A stretch of DNA of 23,247 nucleotides from positions 1 through 23,247 of the IMG/VR virus record IMGVR_UViG_3300027825_000014; one strand, given 5' to 3'. Of the stretch, positions 5,796 to 12,907 are shown piece by piece. Both the position numbers and the translations under genes were made by a program. This DNA is from a virus. The number at the start of each line of letters is the position of its first letter. The stretch's first letter is position 1. The notes under the pieces are model-generated. The model was not told the DNA's origin. It did not search any database and worked only from the letters and a program-made list of their open reading frames with translations.

Positions 5796-8111
5796 TTAAT
5801 CACTCGTTGCATTTTGCAAGGTAGCTCCGCTGCTGTTGACAGTTGCTGTGATGTAAATCCGTTCCACGGTGTCGATGGGGATCAGCGCCAGGTTGACGAT
5901 CAACTCGCGCAAATTACGCGTATCAGGCGTGTTGTTGGTGTTATCGATCACCAGGTCGTAGTCCTCGACGCCGCGTTCGGTTTTGACCGTGTCCAAAAAC
6001 TCGGTAAAAGCCAAAGTGACCTGCGTTATCAACTCGGCATCATTCGGCTCAAAAACGAACTTCTTGGCGATTATCGCCAGGTTAGTGATCACGTAGTTGA
6101 CCAGGATGACATTGTGAACCACCGACAGCTTGCTCTCGGCAACTTGCAACGTGCGTTCACCCCAGAGCTTGATCACACCGTCCATGTAGAAGATACCGTT
6201 GACGCTCTGGCCGGTGCCAACGCCATACATGGCCTGCTTGGTGTCGTCGCTGACGCGTTCGTTCTCGACCGTCAGCGCCTCGGGAATAAGGCCACGGGTG
6301 TTGCCCGCCGCCGCATACCAGGGCTTGTTGTAGTCGAACGTAAACGCCAGGCAGCGCAAGGCTCCCACGGTCGGCGGCATCCACTTGGTCTGGGCCGTGA
6401 ACGGGTCGGTGACGGTGAACCAGTTCCAGTAAACCGCGCCGTTGCGACTGTCAATGCGCCCGCGTCCAGTGTAAAGGCCCTGGCCGTTGTGCCAATCAAT
6501 GGCCTGGCGAGCAGTGAGGCCCGGAGGAATGTCGATAAGCGCCACAGCATTCACCTTGGCGGCGACCTGAACCATCATGGCATGAACGCCCGTGGTGTCG
6601 GAGTCGCTGAACGGCTCCAAGTTCTGGTCCCACGGGAACACGTCGTTGCCGCCGTTCGCCTGCGCGTCGGTGACGCCGGGGCAGCAAAGCACGTCAATCT
6701 GGACGTTGTTATTGGTCGCCGGGTCCACAAAGGACTGGATGCCGGTGAAGTAGTCATTGACAGGGTCATAAACGCCGATGAAGTCGGTCGCGGAGGCCCC
6801 CTCGCCGTTCGCCCCAAAGTAGAAGTTGCCGCCCGAATCCTGCGCACCGGCATTGATGGGGACGGTGTTGCCCAGGTAGCCCAGGCTGTAGTTGGCGGGC
6901 TGCATGTCACCCGGCAGCGTGCCATTGCCAAGGATTACTTCGGAACCGATCACGATTTCCTGGGAGAAGCCGTTGATACGGCCCGTGTAGGAATTGGTGC
7001 CGCTGCCCTGGTAAAGGCCATCGATGGTTTCCATCAAGGCCCCGTTCTCATAAATCTCGAATTTTTTGGTGCCCTGGGGACCACCGGGCCGCACCTTGAC
7101 AAACAAACCGTTACTGATGCCGTCGCTGTTGGCCCACTCGCCTGCGCTGGAGGCATTGAGGAACAGGAACGGAATGCGCCCGGTGACCTTGTGAACCGTG
7201 GCGCTCGTGTAGCTGTCCTGAAGCGGCAGCGTCTGGAAGCCGATGTCCTGGCGATCGGTGGTTTCGAAGTAAATCGTGCCATCCGGCAGGGTCTGCTTGA
7301 CGCGAATCTCGTGAGTGGTCGCGAGGCCCGCCTGCTTGATCTTGAGCAGCGTACCAGCCGGAAACATGCTCCAGAACGTCGAGGGATACGAAAGGACCGC
7401 TTGATACGCACCTTTGTTGCCGGAAATGGTAGCCTGGTAGGGACCGGCGTAAATCGGCGCATCATTCCAATCGCCGCCGTTGGTGCCGTAGGTGTAGGCA
7501 TAGAGGATTGATTCCGCCACGTTAAATGCCGGAGCACCCACCGAATAATCCATCGTGGCCAGGCCGTAATCGTAGAAATCCTGAACGGCGTTGGCGTCAG
7601 TGAAAGTAATCATGCCCGCGTCCTGACCATGCCAGCCGCCCGTCAGGGTGCCCACGGTCGCAACCTGGGCATTAACAGTGCTGACTTTGCCCAACTCGCG
7701 AATACTCACGAAAACCACAGGCGAAGTGACGCCACCCGTCTGAACGCCGCCGTCCAGGACCATCGCCTTGACGAACGGCAGAACCGTGCCGGTATCCGAA
7801 AGCTGTGAGGTAACAACCGCCGCGTTGGTGAGAGGAGTGGAATGCTTGCCCACGCGAACGATCTTCATGCCGTCCGTCAGGTCGCTGATCATCGCGACCG
7901 CGTTGGCGAGCCAGAAGTCACCCGACAAAGGCTGTCCGAACTGGCGGATAAAATCGGTCAGCGACACTACTGGTGTCGGCACGTCGAACGGACCCTTGCT
8001 GGCAACCCCCACCAGCCCAGCGCGAAACCGGCTTGTCAGTGGCGTCAGGAAACTCTGATCGAGAATCTGGGTGTAAACTCCCGGAAACGTTTTCGCTGTA
8101 ATGTTTGCCAT
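5796..8111 (-). CDS. Contractile tail sheath protein (T4 gp18 type)
   Basis: 771 residues, longer than T4 gp18 (659). The N-terminus (FPGVYTQILDQSF, then AGLVGVASKGPFDVPTPV, SLTDFIRQFGQ) and the C-terminal domain (LWGERTLQVAESKLSVVHNV, then AELITQVTLAFTEFLDTVKT, ERGVEDYDLVIDNTNNTP, ending LIPIDTVERIYITATV) are the conserved sheath core that links neighbouring subunits in the contractile helix. The middle third, roughly residues 120-450, would hold the surface-exposed variable domains. It is preceded by a 131-base gap with a weak terminator candidate and followed closely by the tail tube gene. The start is the ATG before ANITAKTFPG. A long reading frame on the opposite strand (5748-7511) is only its shadow. 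Confidence 0.94.
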   Translation of the reverse strand: MANITAKTFPGVYTQILDQSFLTPLTSRFRAGLVGVASKGPFDVPTPVVSLTDFIRQFGQPLSGDFWLANAVAMISDLTDGMKIVRVGKHSTPLTNAAVVTSQLSDTGTVLPFVKAMVLDGGVQTGGVTSPVVFVSIRELGKVSTVNAQVATVGTLTGGWHGQDAGMITFTDANAVQDFYDYGLATMDYSVGAPAFNVAESILYAYTYGTNGGDWNDAPIYAGPYQATISGNKGAYQAVLSYPSTFWSMFPAGTLLKIKQAGLATTHEIRVKQTLPDGTIYFETTDRQDIGFQTLPLQDSYTSATVHKVTGRIPFLFLNASSAGEWANSDGISNGLFVKVRPGGPQGTKKFEIYENGALMETIDGLYQGSGTNSYTGRINGFSQEIVIGSEVILGNGTLPGDMQPANYSLGYLGNTVPINAGAQDSGGNFYFGANGEGASATDFIGVYDPVNDYFTGIQSFVDPATNNNVQIDVLCCPGVTDAQANGGNDVFPWDQNLEPFSDSDTTGVHAMMVQVAAKVNAVALIDIPPGLTARQAIDWHNGQGLYTGRGRIDSRNGAVYWNWFTVTDPFTAQTKWMPPTVGALRCLAFTFDYNKPWYAAAGNTRGLIPEALTVENERVSDDTKQAMYGVGTGQSVNGIFYMDGVIKLWGERTLQVAESKLSVVHNVILVNYVITNLAIIAKKFVFEPNDAELITQVTLAFTEFLDTVKTERGVEDYDLVIDNTNNTPDTRNLRELIVNLALIPIDTVERIYITATVNSSGATLQNATSD

Positions 8112-8242
8112 ACGTCGTCTCTAAGTTGACTTAACTACGCTTCCGCGCTCGGGTGCCCGTCGTTTACAAAAAACGCCTCGGCGGCGGATGCCCGCCTCTT
8201 TCCTGTGCTGTTCCACGCTTTGCACGTCCTAAATACGCCGCC
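8112..8242. other. Gap upstream of the sheath gene
   Basis: This 131-base region separates the gp15-like gene from the sheath gene. It contains the terminator-like hairpin described separately. A short minus-strand frame, GTG 8225 or GTG 8216 to TAG 8121, would encode a basic peptide of 34 or 31 residues (EQHRKEAGIRRRGVFCKRR). It has an AGGA about ten bases before the second GTG. I rate it as possible but unproven, since basic peptides arise easily in GC-rich DNA. No convincing sigma70 promoter is visible. Confidence 0.3.
8168..8186 (-). terminator. Weak intrinsic terminator candidate before the sheath gene
   Basis: On the minus strand CGCC-GCCGA-GGCG (bases 8186-8174) forms a short GC stem with a five-base loop, directly followed by TTTTTT (8173-8168). 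The stem is only four pairs, so termination would be partial at best. A partial stop here would let the sheath and tube genes be expressed at a different level from the completion genes upstream. Confidence 0.35.
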
Positions 8243-9361
8243 TCAATCGGGAGGCGACACGGCGCTCACGGTGCCATACCCAAAGGCCAGGGTTGACGGC
8301 AAGCCGTAGGAAAAGCTAGGTTCGCGATAGAGGGCATTCGAAGGGGCCAGGACCGGCACCTGGTTGCCGTCGATGACGTTGATACCCGCCACGGTGCCCT
8401 GTTGGTCCCCGAAGCCGATGGTGCTCGTGCCGTGGGCCTCCCACTCGCTGTAAAGCATCTGCTGCGGAATCGTCCCCGCCGAGGGGATGTCCGGGCTGTG
8501 CTCCAGGATGGGGTTGTAGCCAGTGGGCCGGAGGTCCACGGCCAGGTTGACCGCCAGGAGGTTGTCCAGTTGCTCGGGCGTCCCGCTGGATGTGATGAGG
8601 GTCCACAAGGCCGGTTCGATGTCGTAGTTCACGTCGATGGAGAAACCCTCAAGCACCAATGTAAACGAGACACGAAACTCGACGTTCTTGTCCTCGTATT
8701 CCTCCGGGACCGTGTTGTCGATTTCACCGTCCACGTAGAGCCGGACGTAGTGCCTGCCCCAACCGGGGTAATCCACGTTCATCCAACTTTGCAAAGCGCC
8801 GCCGCCCGTCCGCCAAAACTGGTTCAACAGCTTTTCTAAGTAAAACGCCTGAGTGTCCGGGCGCAGACAGAAGTGGTCCACCTGAAACTTGAAATCGAAG
8901 GCCATAGGCATCCGGCTCGTGGTGACGTGAGCCAGGTCCATCTTTGTCAGCGTAGTGCCGGTCTGGTTCGTGCCCCGCACGGGAGCCGGGTCGCTGATGG
9001 TAGGCCAGTTGATGTGCCGCCAGCGGTGAATGGAAAAATTCTGGTAGGGCCGGAAATGAACACCCTTGCGCATGATCGAAATGAGCGGGTAGCGCACGGG
9101 GGACGGGTAAGGCTCGTAGAGAGGCGTTCCGTTTTCGTCCTTGGCGCTGAACAGGTAAGCGAAGGGGTTTTGGTCGTCGGCCCAGAGCTTGTTGAACAGG
9201 CTGAAAGCGTCCATCGGGGTCGAAAATACCAACGGAACTGGGTATCCAGCACGGACGAAGAAGTGCTGGTAAAACCAGCGTTGCAACCACAACTCGTGGT
9301 AGCGCATCGATGTGGAATCGAGGCTGCCCGGCTTTACATCCAGCGTTTTGTCGCTCGGCAT
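8243..9361 (-). CDS. Tail completion / sheath stabilizer candidate (T4 gp15-like)
   Basis: 372 residues. The middle part (VRYPLISIMRKGVHFRPYQN, IHRWRHINWPTISDP, then MPMAFDFKFQVDHFCLRPDT, YLEKLLNQFW, VEFRVSFTLVLEGFSIDVNY) follows the plan of T4 gp15-type proteins: a statement of structural parameters, a strand of type 'P...f.f.v.....d..q..ekil..f', and a closing beta strand pair. These proteins cap the head-proximal end of the tail and stabilise the sheath. The gene lies immediately upstream of the sheath gene in the same direction, which supports that role. The C-terminal ~110 residues (from LITSSGTPEQL) look unstructured and extra compared with T4 gp15 (272 aa). The family call is by pattern only and moderate. 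Confidence 0.55.
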   Translation of the reverse strand: MPSDKTLDVKPGSLDSTSMRYHELWLQRWFYQHFFVRAGYPVPLVFSTPMDAFSLFNKLWADDQNPFAYLFSAKDENGTPLYEPYPSPVRYPLISIMRKGVHFRPYQNFSIHRWRHINWPTISDPAPVRGTNQTGTTLTKMDLAHVTTSRMPMAFDFKFQVDHFCLRPDTQAFYLEKLLNQFWRTGGGALQSWMNVDYPGWGRHYVRLYVDGEIDNTVPEEYEDKNVEFRVSFTLVLEGFSIDVNYDIEPALWTLITSSGTPEQLDNLLAVNLAVDLRPTGYNPILEHSPDIPSAGTIPQQMLYSEWEAHGTSTIGFGDQQGTVAGINVIDGNQVPVLAPSNALYREPSFSYGLPSTLAFGYGTVSAVSPPD

Positions 9362-9389
9362 ACCCTAACTAGCGACGGCTGTAGAAACA

Positions 9390-9420
9390 GAAAGCCGATC
9401 GTGGTTAACGACCGGCTTTC
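9390..9420 (-). terminator. Strong hairpin between the 90-aa and gp15-like genes
   Basis: GAAAGCCG (9390-9397) pairs perfectly with CGGCTTTC (9413-9420). After one A/C mismatch, TCGT (9399-9402) pairs with ACGA (9408-9411), leaving a GGTTA loop. On the minus strand the stem is followed by TGTTTC, only mildly T-rich. It lies in an 84-base gap downstream of a short gene and just before the next start, so it may act as a terminator, attenuator or RNA-processing/stability element. Confidence 0.5.
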
Positions 9421-9445
9421 CGCTATGCAAAATACTCGGCGGGCG

Positions 9446-9718
9446 TTATTCACCCACGAGGTAAAGCTGGTTGGTCAGCACCTGAACAACGCGGCCATCG
9501 GGCCACTCGCAGTTGGCATACTGCTTATCCTCCGAAAAGGATTTGACCTTGGCCTTGCCGACCATGCCGCCGATGGCCGAAAGGTCATCGGTGACAGCAA
9601 CGGTGTCGCCGACCTTGATGACCGTCTCTTCCATCATGATCTGGTTCGCCACGGCTGCGATGCCCTTCGGGCTGCCGTCGCACGCTTCGACTAACTGGGC
9701 GATCTGTTTTCTCTTCAT
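9446..9718 (-). CDS. Small protein with possible SH3-like barrel
   Basis: 90 residues. A helical N-terminus (MKRKQIAQLVEACDGSPKGI, AAVANQIMME) is followed by VIKVGDTVAVTDD, KAKVKSFSEDKQYANCEWPD and GRVVQVLTNQLYLV. The strand-turn-strand pattern 'VGDxV...' to 'cxWpDG....v....L..' resembles small SH3-like/KOW barrels, although no specific family can be named. It sits between the 117-aa gene and the hairpin at 9390-9420. Function unknown. Confidence 0.68.
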   Translation of the reverse strand: MKRKQIAQLVEACDGSPKGIAAVANQIMMEETVIKVGDTVAVTDDLSAIGGMVGKAKVKSFSEDKQYANCEWPDGRVVQVLTNQLYLVGE

Positions 9719-9724
9719 ACGCTC

Positions 9725-10078
9725 TTAAATACTCGATTCAAAAACTGCTTCCACGATCATCTCGGGCACATTCTGCGCCGGGTCGAACCAGTCCGTGCCG
9801 CGCCCCAACTGGCGCAAAGTCAATTCAGCGTCACCGGTTGCCTTAACTACGACGCCATGCGGGCCGGTGCCAAGGCTCAAATTGTCGGCCAGAAGTCGAA
9901 TCCGTTTACGAAATGCCTCAATCTGCTTGGGCAAACCTGCGGAAGACTTTTTTCGCGCCGTAAACGCCAGCCAGTTCCCCAGGACATCCTCGATGCGCCT
10001 GCGAGCGGCTTCATCCAGGCCATCTTCCTCGACCTGCTGCTTGACCCAGTCCGCAACTTCCTTTTCCAGGTCAGTCAT
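9725..10078 (-). CDS. Small unknown protein coupled to the neck-like gene
   Basis: 117 residues, starting MTDLEKEVADWVKQQ. The start is fixed by the ATGA overlap with the stop of the upstream gene at 10075-10078; the frame is open further upstream, but that part is a Pro/Arg-rich antisense-like translation of the neighbour. The N-terminal ~60 residues are helical and charged (EEDGLDEAARRRIEDVLGNW, KQIEAFRKRIRLLADNL), the C-terminal part is beta-like (GPHGVVVKATGDAELTLRQL) and ends GTDWFDPAQNVPEMIVEAVF. The gene is part of the head-tail joining block by position. I do not recognise the family. Confidence 0.72.
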   Translation of the reverse strand: MTDLEKEVADWVKQQVEEDGLDEAARRRIEDVLGNWLAFTARKKSSAGLPKQIEAFRKRIRLLADNLSLGTGPHGVVVKATGDAELTLRQLGRGTDWFDPAQNVPEMIVEAVFESSI

Positions 10079-10668
10079 ACCTGCGGAAGCTGACTGGTCT
10101 GAAGCAGTTCGTCCGGCACCGGATTGCTGAGGTCCAGCAGGGGTCGGGCATCGCCATCGGGCGGGATAACGCATTCGCAGACCAGGCCCAGCCACACGTT
10201 AGTCTGCTGCCAGTAGCCCAGCGGGTCCAGCACGACCTTGATGATCATGTAGCGGTAGCCGTTCCAGAAAACCATGTCCCCGCGCACCGGAAAATAATCG
10301 GCCTCCCGCAAAAGCAGGTTGGACAGGGTGAACTTGTCTTTGCGCTGGGGGACAATGCCGACCTTGGTCAGCCGCCAATCCGGGCGCTCGAAGGTATTGA
10401 TAGCCGGAATGGGAATCGTCCTGGAAAACGCCGTTCTGTCGTTGAGCGGAACATGCCAAAGGGCGTCATACTTGGCCGAGCGGCGGTCCACTTCCATAAA
10501 AGTAGGGGGCGGACGCCCCGAATGTTTGCGGGTTGCTTCTGCGTGGATACGCAGCGCTATCTGCACGTCTTTTCTTCCAAAGACCTGCGGGTCATACAGC
10601 CATTCCCGGCGTTCCGTAAACTTCACAGCATAAATACCGTTCTTCCGAAATGATGAAAATGATTCCAC
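10075..10668 (-). CDS. Neck / head-closure candidate (T4 gp14-like)
   Basis: 197 residues, GTG start at 10668. The segment GIVPQRKDKFTLSNLLL, then DYFPVRGDMVFWNGYRYMII, YWQQTNVWLGLVCECVIPPD resembles phage neck proteins of the T4 gp14 type, where 'P..GD.iyf.....f.I..v.....fYq.......l.c.l' forms the core barrel. Such proteins seal the portal after DNA packaging and receive the tail. Its position at the head of the operon that continues to the gp15-like, sheath and tube genes agrees. The identity rests on pattern alone. The alternative is another head-tail connector of similar fold. Confidence 0.5.
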   Translation of the reverse strand: MESFSSFRKNGIYAVKFTERREWLYDPQVFGRKDVQIALRIHAEATRKHSGRPPPTFMEVDRRSAKYDALWHVPLNDRTAFSRTIPIPAINTFERPDWRLTKVGIVPQRKDKFTLSNLLLREADYFPVRGDMVFWNGYRYMIIKVVLDPLGYWQQTNVWLGLVCECVIPPDGDARPLLDLSNPVPDELLQTSQLPQV

Positions 10669-10758
10669 AACGAAAAGGCAGCGGCGGCAGCTTACAATGA
10701 AGCCGCCAGTGCGCTTTTCAGCAGATTTGCCTTACTGAACCCCGTGTAACTATAGCAG
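10669..10758. promoter_or_regulatory. Divergent intergenic region with a GC-rich hairpin
   Basis: This 90-base gap lies between the leftward neck-like gene and the rightward 99-aa gene, so promoters for both directions are expected here. GGCGGC (10683-10688) and GCCGCC (10702-10707) form a six-pair stem with a 13-base loop, followed on the plus strand by GCGCTTTT. On the plus strand TGTAACTATAG (10744-10754) is the only -10-like string, but it would be very near the ATG at 10759. I cannot assign a -35 box with confidence. Confidence 0.35.
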
Positions 10759-11058
10759 ATGAACAAGCCGAAAGCACTCAGCGACCTGGTAAGCCGACTC
10801 AAAGGTCAAGGCCCCAGCACCTCCGTCGTTAGCGTGAGGCACAGCCAAGCCATCGTCATCGTGCCCGACGACCCGGAGGGCCTAATTCTGGATGCCGAGG
10901 ATTGCGAAATCCTGTTCGACAGCACCGACACCGTGGACCAATTTTGGGAGGCCATCAACCGGCCTGATGCGGCCACGCTGGAATTGCAGAACATCGGCCT
11001 GGAGGACGACGTTTTGGAAAAGCTTACCGAACTGTTTGACTCGGTGGACGAGTTCTAG
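10759..11058 (+). CDS. Small acidic unknown protein
   Basis: 99 residues, beginning MNKPKALSDLVSRLKGQ. A short basic N-terminus is followed by a strongly acidic body (PDDPEGLILDAEDCEILFDS, LEDDVLEKLTELFDSVDEF). It ends with TAG seven bases before the GTG of the baseplate hub gene, so the two genes are almost certainly one transcription unit. There is no Shine-Dalgarno before the ATG. It has the size and charge of a small phage assembly chaperone, but I know of no direct match. Confidence 0.7.
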   Translation: MNKPKALSDLVSRLKGQGPSTSVVSVRHSQAIVIVPDDPEGLILDAEDCEILFDSTDTVDQFWEAINRPDAATLELQNIGLEDDVLEKLTELFDSVDEF

Positions 11059-11065
11059 CTAAAAC

Positions 11066-12400
11066 GTGCCTAACAACGCATCCAATCCAACGGAGGGCCT
11101 GACCTACCTGGAGTTTAACCTCAACCTGCCGCAGCAGCCGATCAACTACGCGACGAGCGTCAACGCGCAGGAAAAGACCCGCATCTTCGAGACGGTATTC
11201 GGCTACAACGAGGCCGACATCTCCTTCCGGGTCACGACGCCGCAATTCCTGGACAAGGTGCTCAAGGCCCTGGACGCCAACGGCAACCCGCTCATGCGCT
11301 GGCGCGTGGGTATTGGGACCGGCAACCAAATCAACTGGCTGCCGTGGCAGCAGCACTACGTCCTTCAATACATGGCGCACTTTGAAGGCGTCGGCCCCGC
11401 TGCGGGCCACTATATTAAGCTCTTCACCCGCGATCTGCTCCACCTGATTGACCGGTCCAACCGGACCCAGGCGTATCGCGGCACGGTCAGTTCCATCGTC
11501 CGCCGCCTGGCCGCAAACAACAACCTGGCCGACGCCGTCATCGAGGACACCCAGGGCGAAGGCGTTTGGGTTCAGAGCTTCCAGGGCGACTTTGATTTCG
11601 TGCGCCAGCGCCTGGTAGCGCGGGCGCGAAGCACTCGCGGGCGCGGCAACTATTACCTCTTTGTCCGGGACAATGTACTCCATTTCCATACGGTCGAATA
11701 CCAGACCGTGGTAAAGGATTTCGCTTACTACCTCTCCCCGGCCACGCGCCTGGACGCCTCGGACGTGGCCCAGGCCAAGCTGCCGGATGGCGCTGCCGGT
11801 GTGCGCGTCATCGTTTACGATCCCTACACCGGAGAGGCCAAGGAAATTAACAGCGACCCAAACAAGGCGCTCCGCATGGGCAACTCCCTGCCGCACCTGG
11901 ACCGCATCGTTGGCGGGCAGCGCAACGTCCGCGAGCACCGCATCCAGATACGCGACGAGAACGCCGGGGCCACGGCCAAGGGCCAGAACGCCTACGAGTT
12001 TGCTCGGGCGGAGAGCTTCCAAATCAAGATGCAGACCAGCAAGACGCCCTTTCTGCGGCCCGGCGAACTGCTCCGCGTCAACATCGACCCCAACGCCGAG
12101 AATATCTCGGTGTGGAGCGGCCTTTACCTGGTGGGCACGGCACAGCACATAGTCGAAAAGGGGGAACTAAATTCCGTTTACATTCTCCAGCGCGGCGAGA
12201 TGCGCGTGGCACGGGCGGGAAACAATTCGCTTTCGGCTTACGGGGTGGACACCGTGGAGGACGACCAAAACGCGCCCGGCTACGATGTGAACGTGCGGGA
12301 CGCCCAAAGCTCCAGCGTGACCAAGGGCGCGGGCAAGACTACCAGCGATGGCGTGTTCCTGACCGTGCAAGACCCCAGCAAAGCGGTCGTGCCCAGTTAA
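11066..12400 (+). CDS. Baseplate hub protein (gp27 / late control gpD type)
   Basis: 444 residues from GTG 11066. The centre (YRGTVSSIVRRLAANNNLAD, then GVWVQSFQGDFDFVRQRLVA, RGNYYLFVRDNVLHFHTVEY) has the hallmark of hub proteins of contractile injection systems: 'a...ia...gl.........Q...sD.dFl..La.ra....y.f...dg.l.f'. Late in the sequence, LRPGELLRVNIDPNAE then GLYLVGTAQHIVEKGELNSV fits the closing beta domain that contacts the spike. Three copies would form the ring beneath the tube, holding the spike encoded at 184-1224. The last ~60 residues (AYGVDTVEDDQNAPGYDVN onward) look flexible. Its TAA interlocks with the stop of the converging 158-aa gene. Confidence 0.75.
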   Translation: MPNNASNPTEGLTYLEFNLNLPQQPINYATSVNAQEKTRIFETVFGYNEADISFRVTTPQFLDKVLKALDANGNPLMRWRVGIGTGNQINWLPWQQHYVLQYMAHFEGVGPAAGHYIKLFTRDLLHLIDRSNRTQAYRGTVSSIVRRLAANNNLADAVIEDTQGEGVWVQSFQGDFDFVRQRLVARARSTRGRGNYYLFVRDNVLHFHTVEYQTVVKDFAYYLSPATRLDASDVAQAKLPDGAAGVRVIVYDPYTGEAKEINSDPNKALRMGNSLPHLDRIVGGQRNVREHRIQIRDENAGATAKGQNAYEFARAESFQIKMQTSKTPFLRPGELLRVNIDPNAENISVWSGLYLVGTAQHIVEKGELNSVYILQRGEMRVARAGNNSLSAYGVDTVEDDQNAPGYDVNVRDAQSSSVTKGAGKTTSDGVFLTVQDPSKAVVPS

Positions 12401-12873
12401 GGCGCGACTGCGTCCACGATCGGATTTTTGGCATTCCAGAGGAACGACGGGTAGTAGGCGTCGGTTTTGTCGAAGGCCAACTCGTCCCAGCGCAACCGCG
12501 ACGAAAGCTGCATTCGCAAGCTGCTTGTGCCTGCGGGCGTGAAAACCTCCAGGTAGGTGTGACGCGGAGTCACGGTCACGCTCTTCTTGCCATAAGGCAC
12601 CACGGTCAAGGTGCCGCCGAGATTTTCGCGGGGACCGGACGTATAGTCATTGGTCCCCAGCAACTGCATCGTGACCTTGTTCTGCCCCGTGTTTTCAACG
12701 ACGACCATCGTGGAGTTGGCATTGTAGCCCGATTCGTTCAAGCCGTCGCTCGTGGCCGAGTGAACCAGGTCGCCTTGAACCTGCAACCGAGCCGTGATGT
12801 AGCCGCCCACGACCGGGCACTGAACGTTGGTCGTTCGGACCAGCCCAGTCACATATTCACCAGGATAGATCAT
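12397..12873 (-). CDS. Beta-rich probable virion protein
   Basis: 158 residues. Alternating strands (GYITARLQVQGDLVHSATSD, STMVVVENTGQNKVTMQLLG, GGTLTVVPYGKKSVTVTPRH, YLEVFTPAGTSSLRMQLSSR) and few helices indicate a beta sandwich. The segment from NTGQN to SSRLRW resembles in layout the segment NSGVN to VTRFW of the 117-aa protein at 4159-4512. It is the last gene of the operon that holds the intein gene and its TAA shares the TTAA at 12397-12400 with the hub stop. A head decoration, fibre or tail-surface role is possible; nothing proves which. Confidence 0.75.
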   Translation of the reverse strand: MIYPGEYVTGLVRTTNVQCPVVGGYITARLQVQGDLVHSATSDGLNESGYNANSTMVVVENTGQNKVTMQLLGTNDYTSGPRENLGGTLTVVPYGKKSVTVTPRHTYLEVFTPAGTSSLRMQLSSRLRWDELAFDKTDAYYPSFLWNAKNPIVDAVAP

Positions 12874-12907
12874 AAGTTTTCTGTCGTTGCGGCTCTACTC
12901 AGCCCGG

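Noticed and set aside
5748-7511. Long plus-strand open frame (587 codons) across the sheath gene
   Set aside because: It is antisense to the clear tail sheath gene; its translation is rich in Arg, Val, Gly and His without motifs, typical of a GC-rich shadow frame.
10079-10195. Upstream extension of the 117-aa gene
   Set aside because: The extension lies fully inside the neck-like gene in another frame; the ATGA overlap start at 10078 is more natural.
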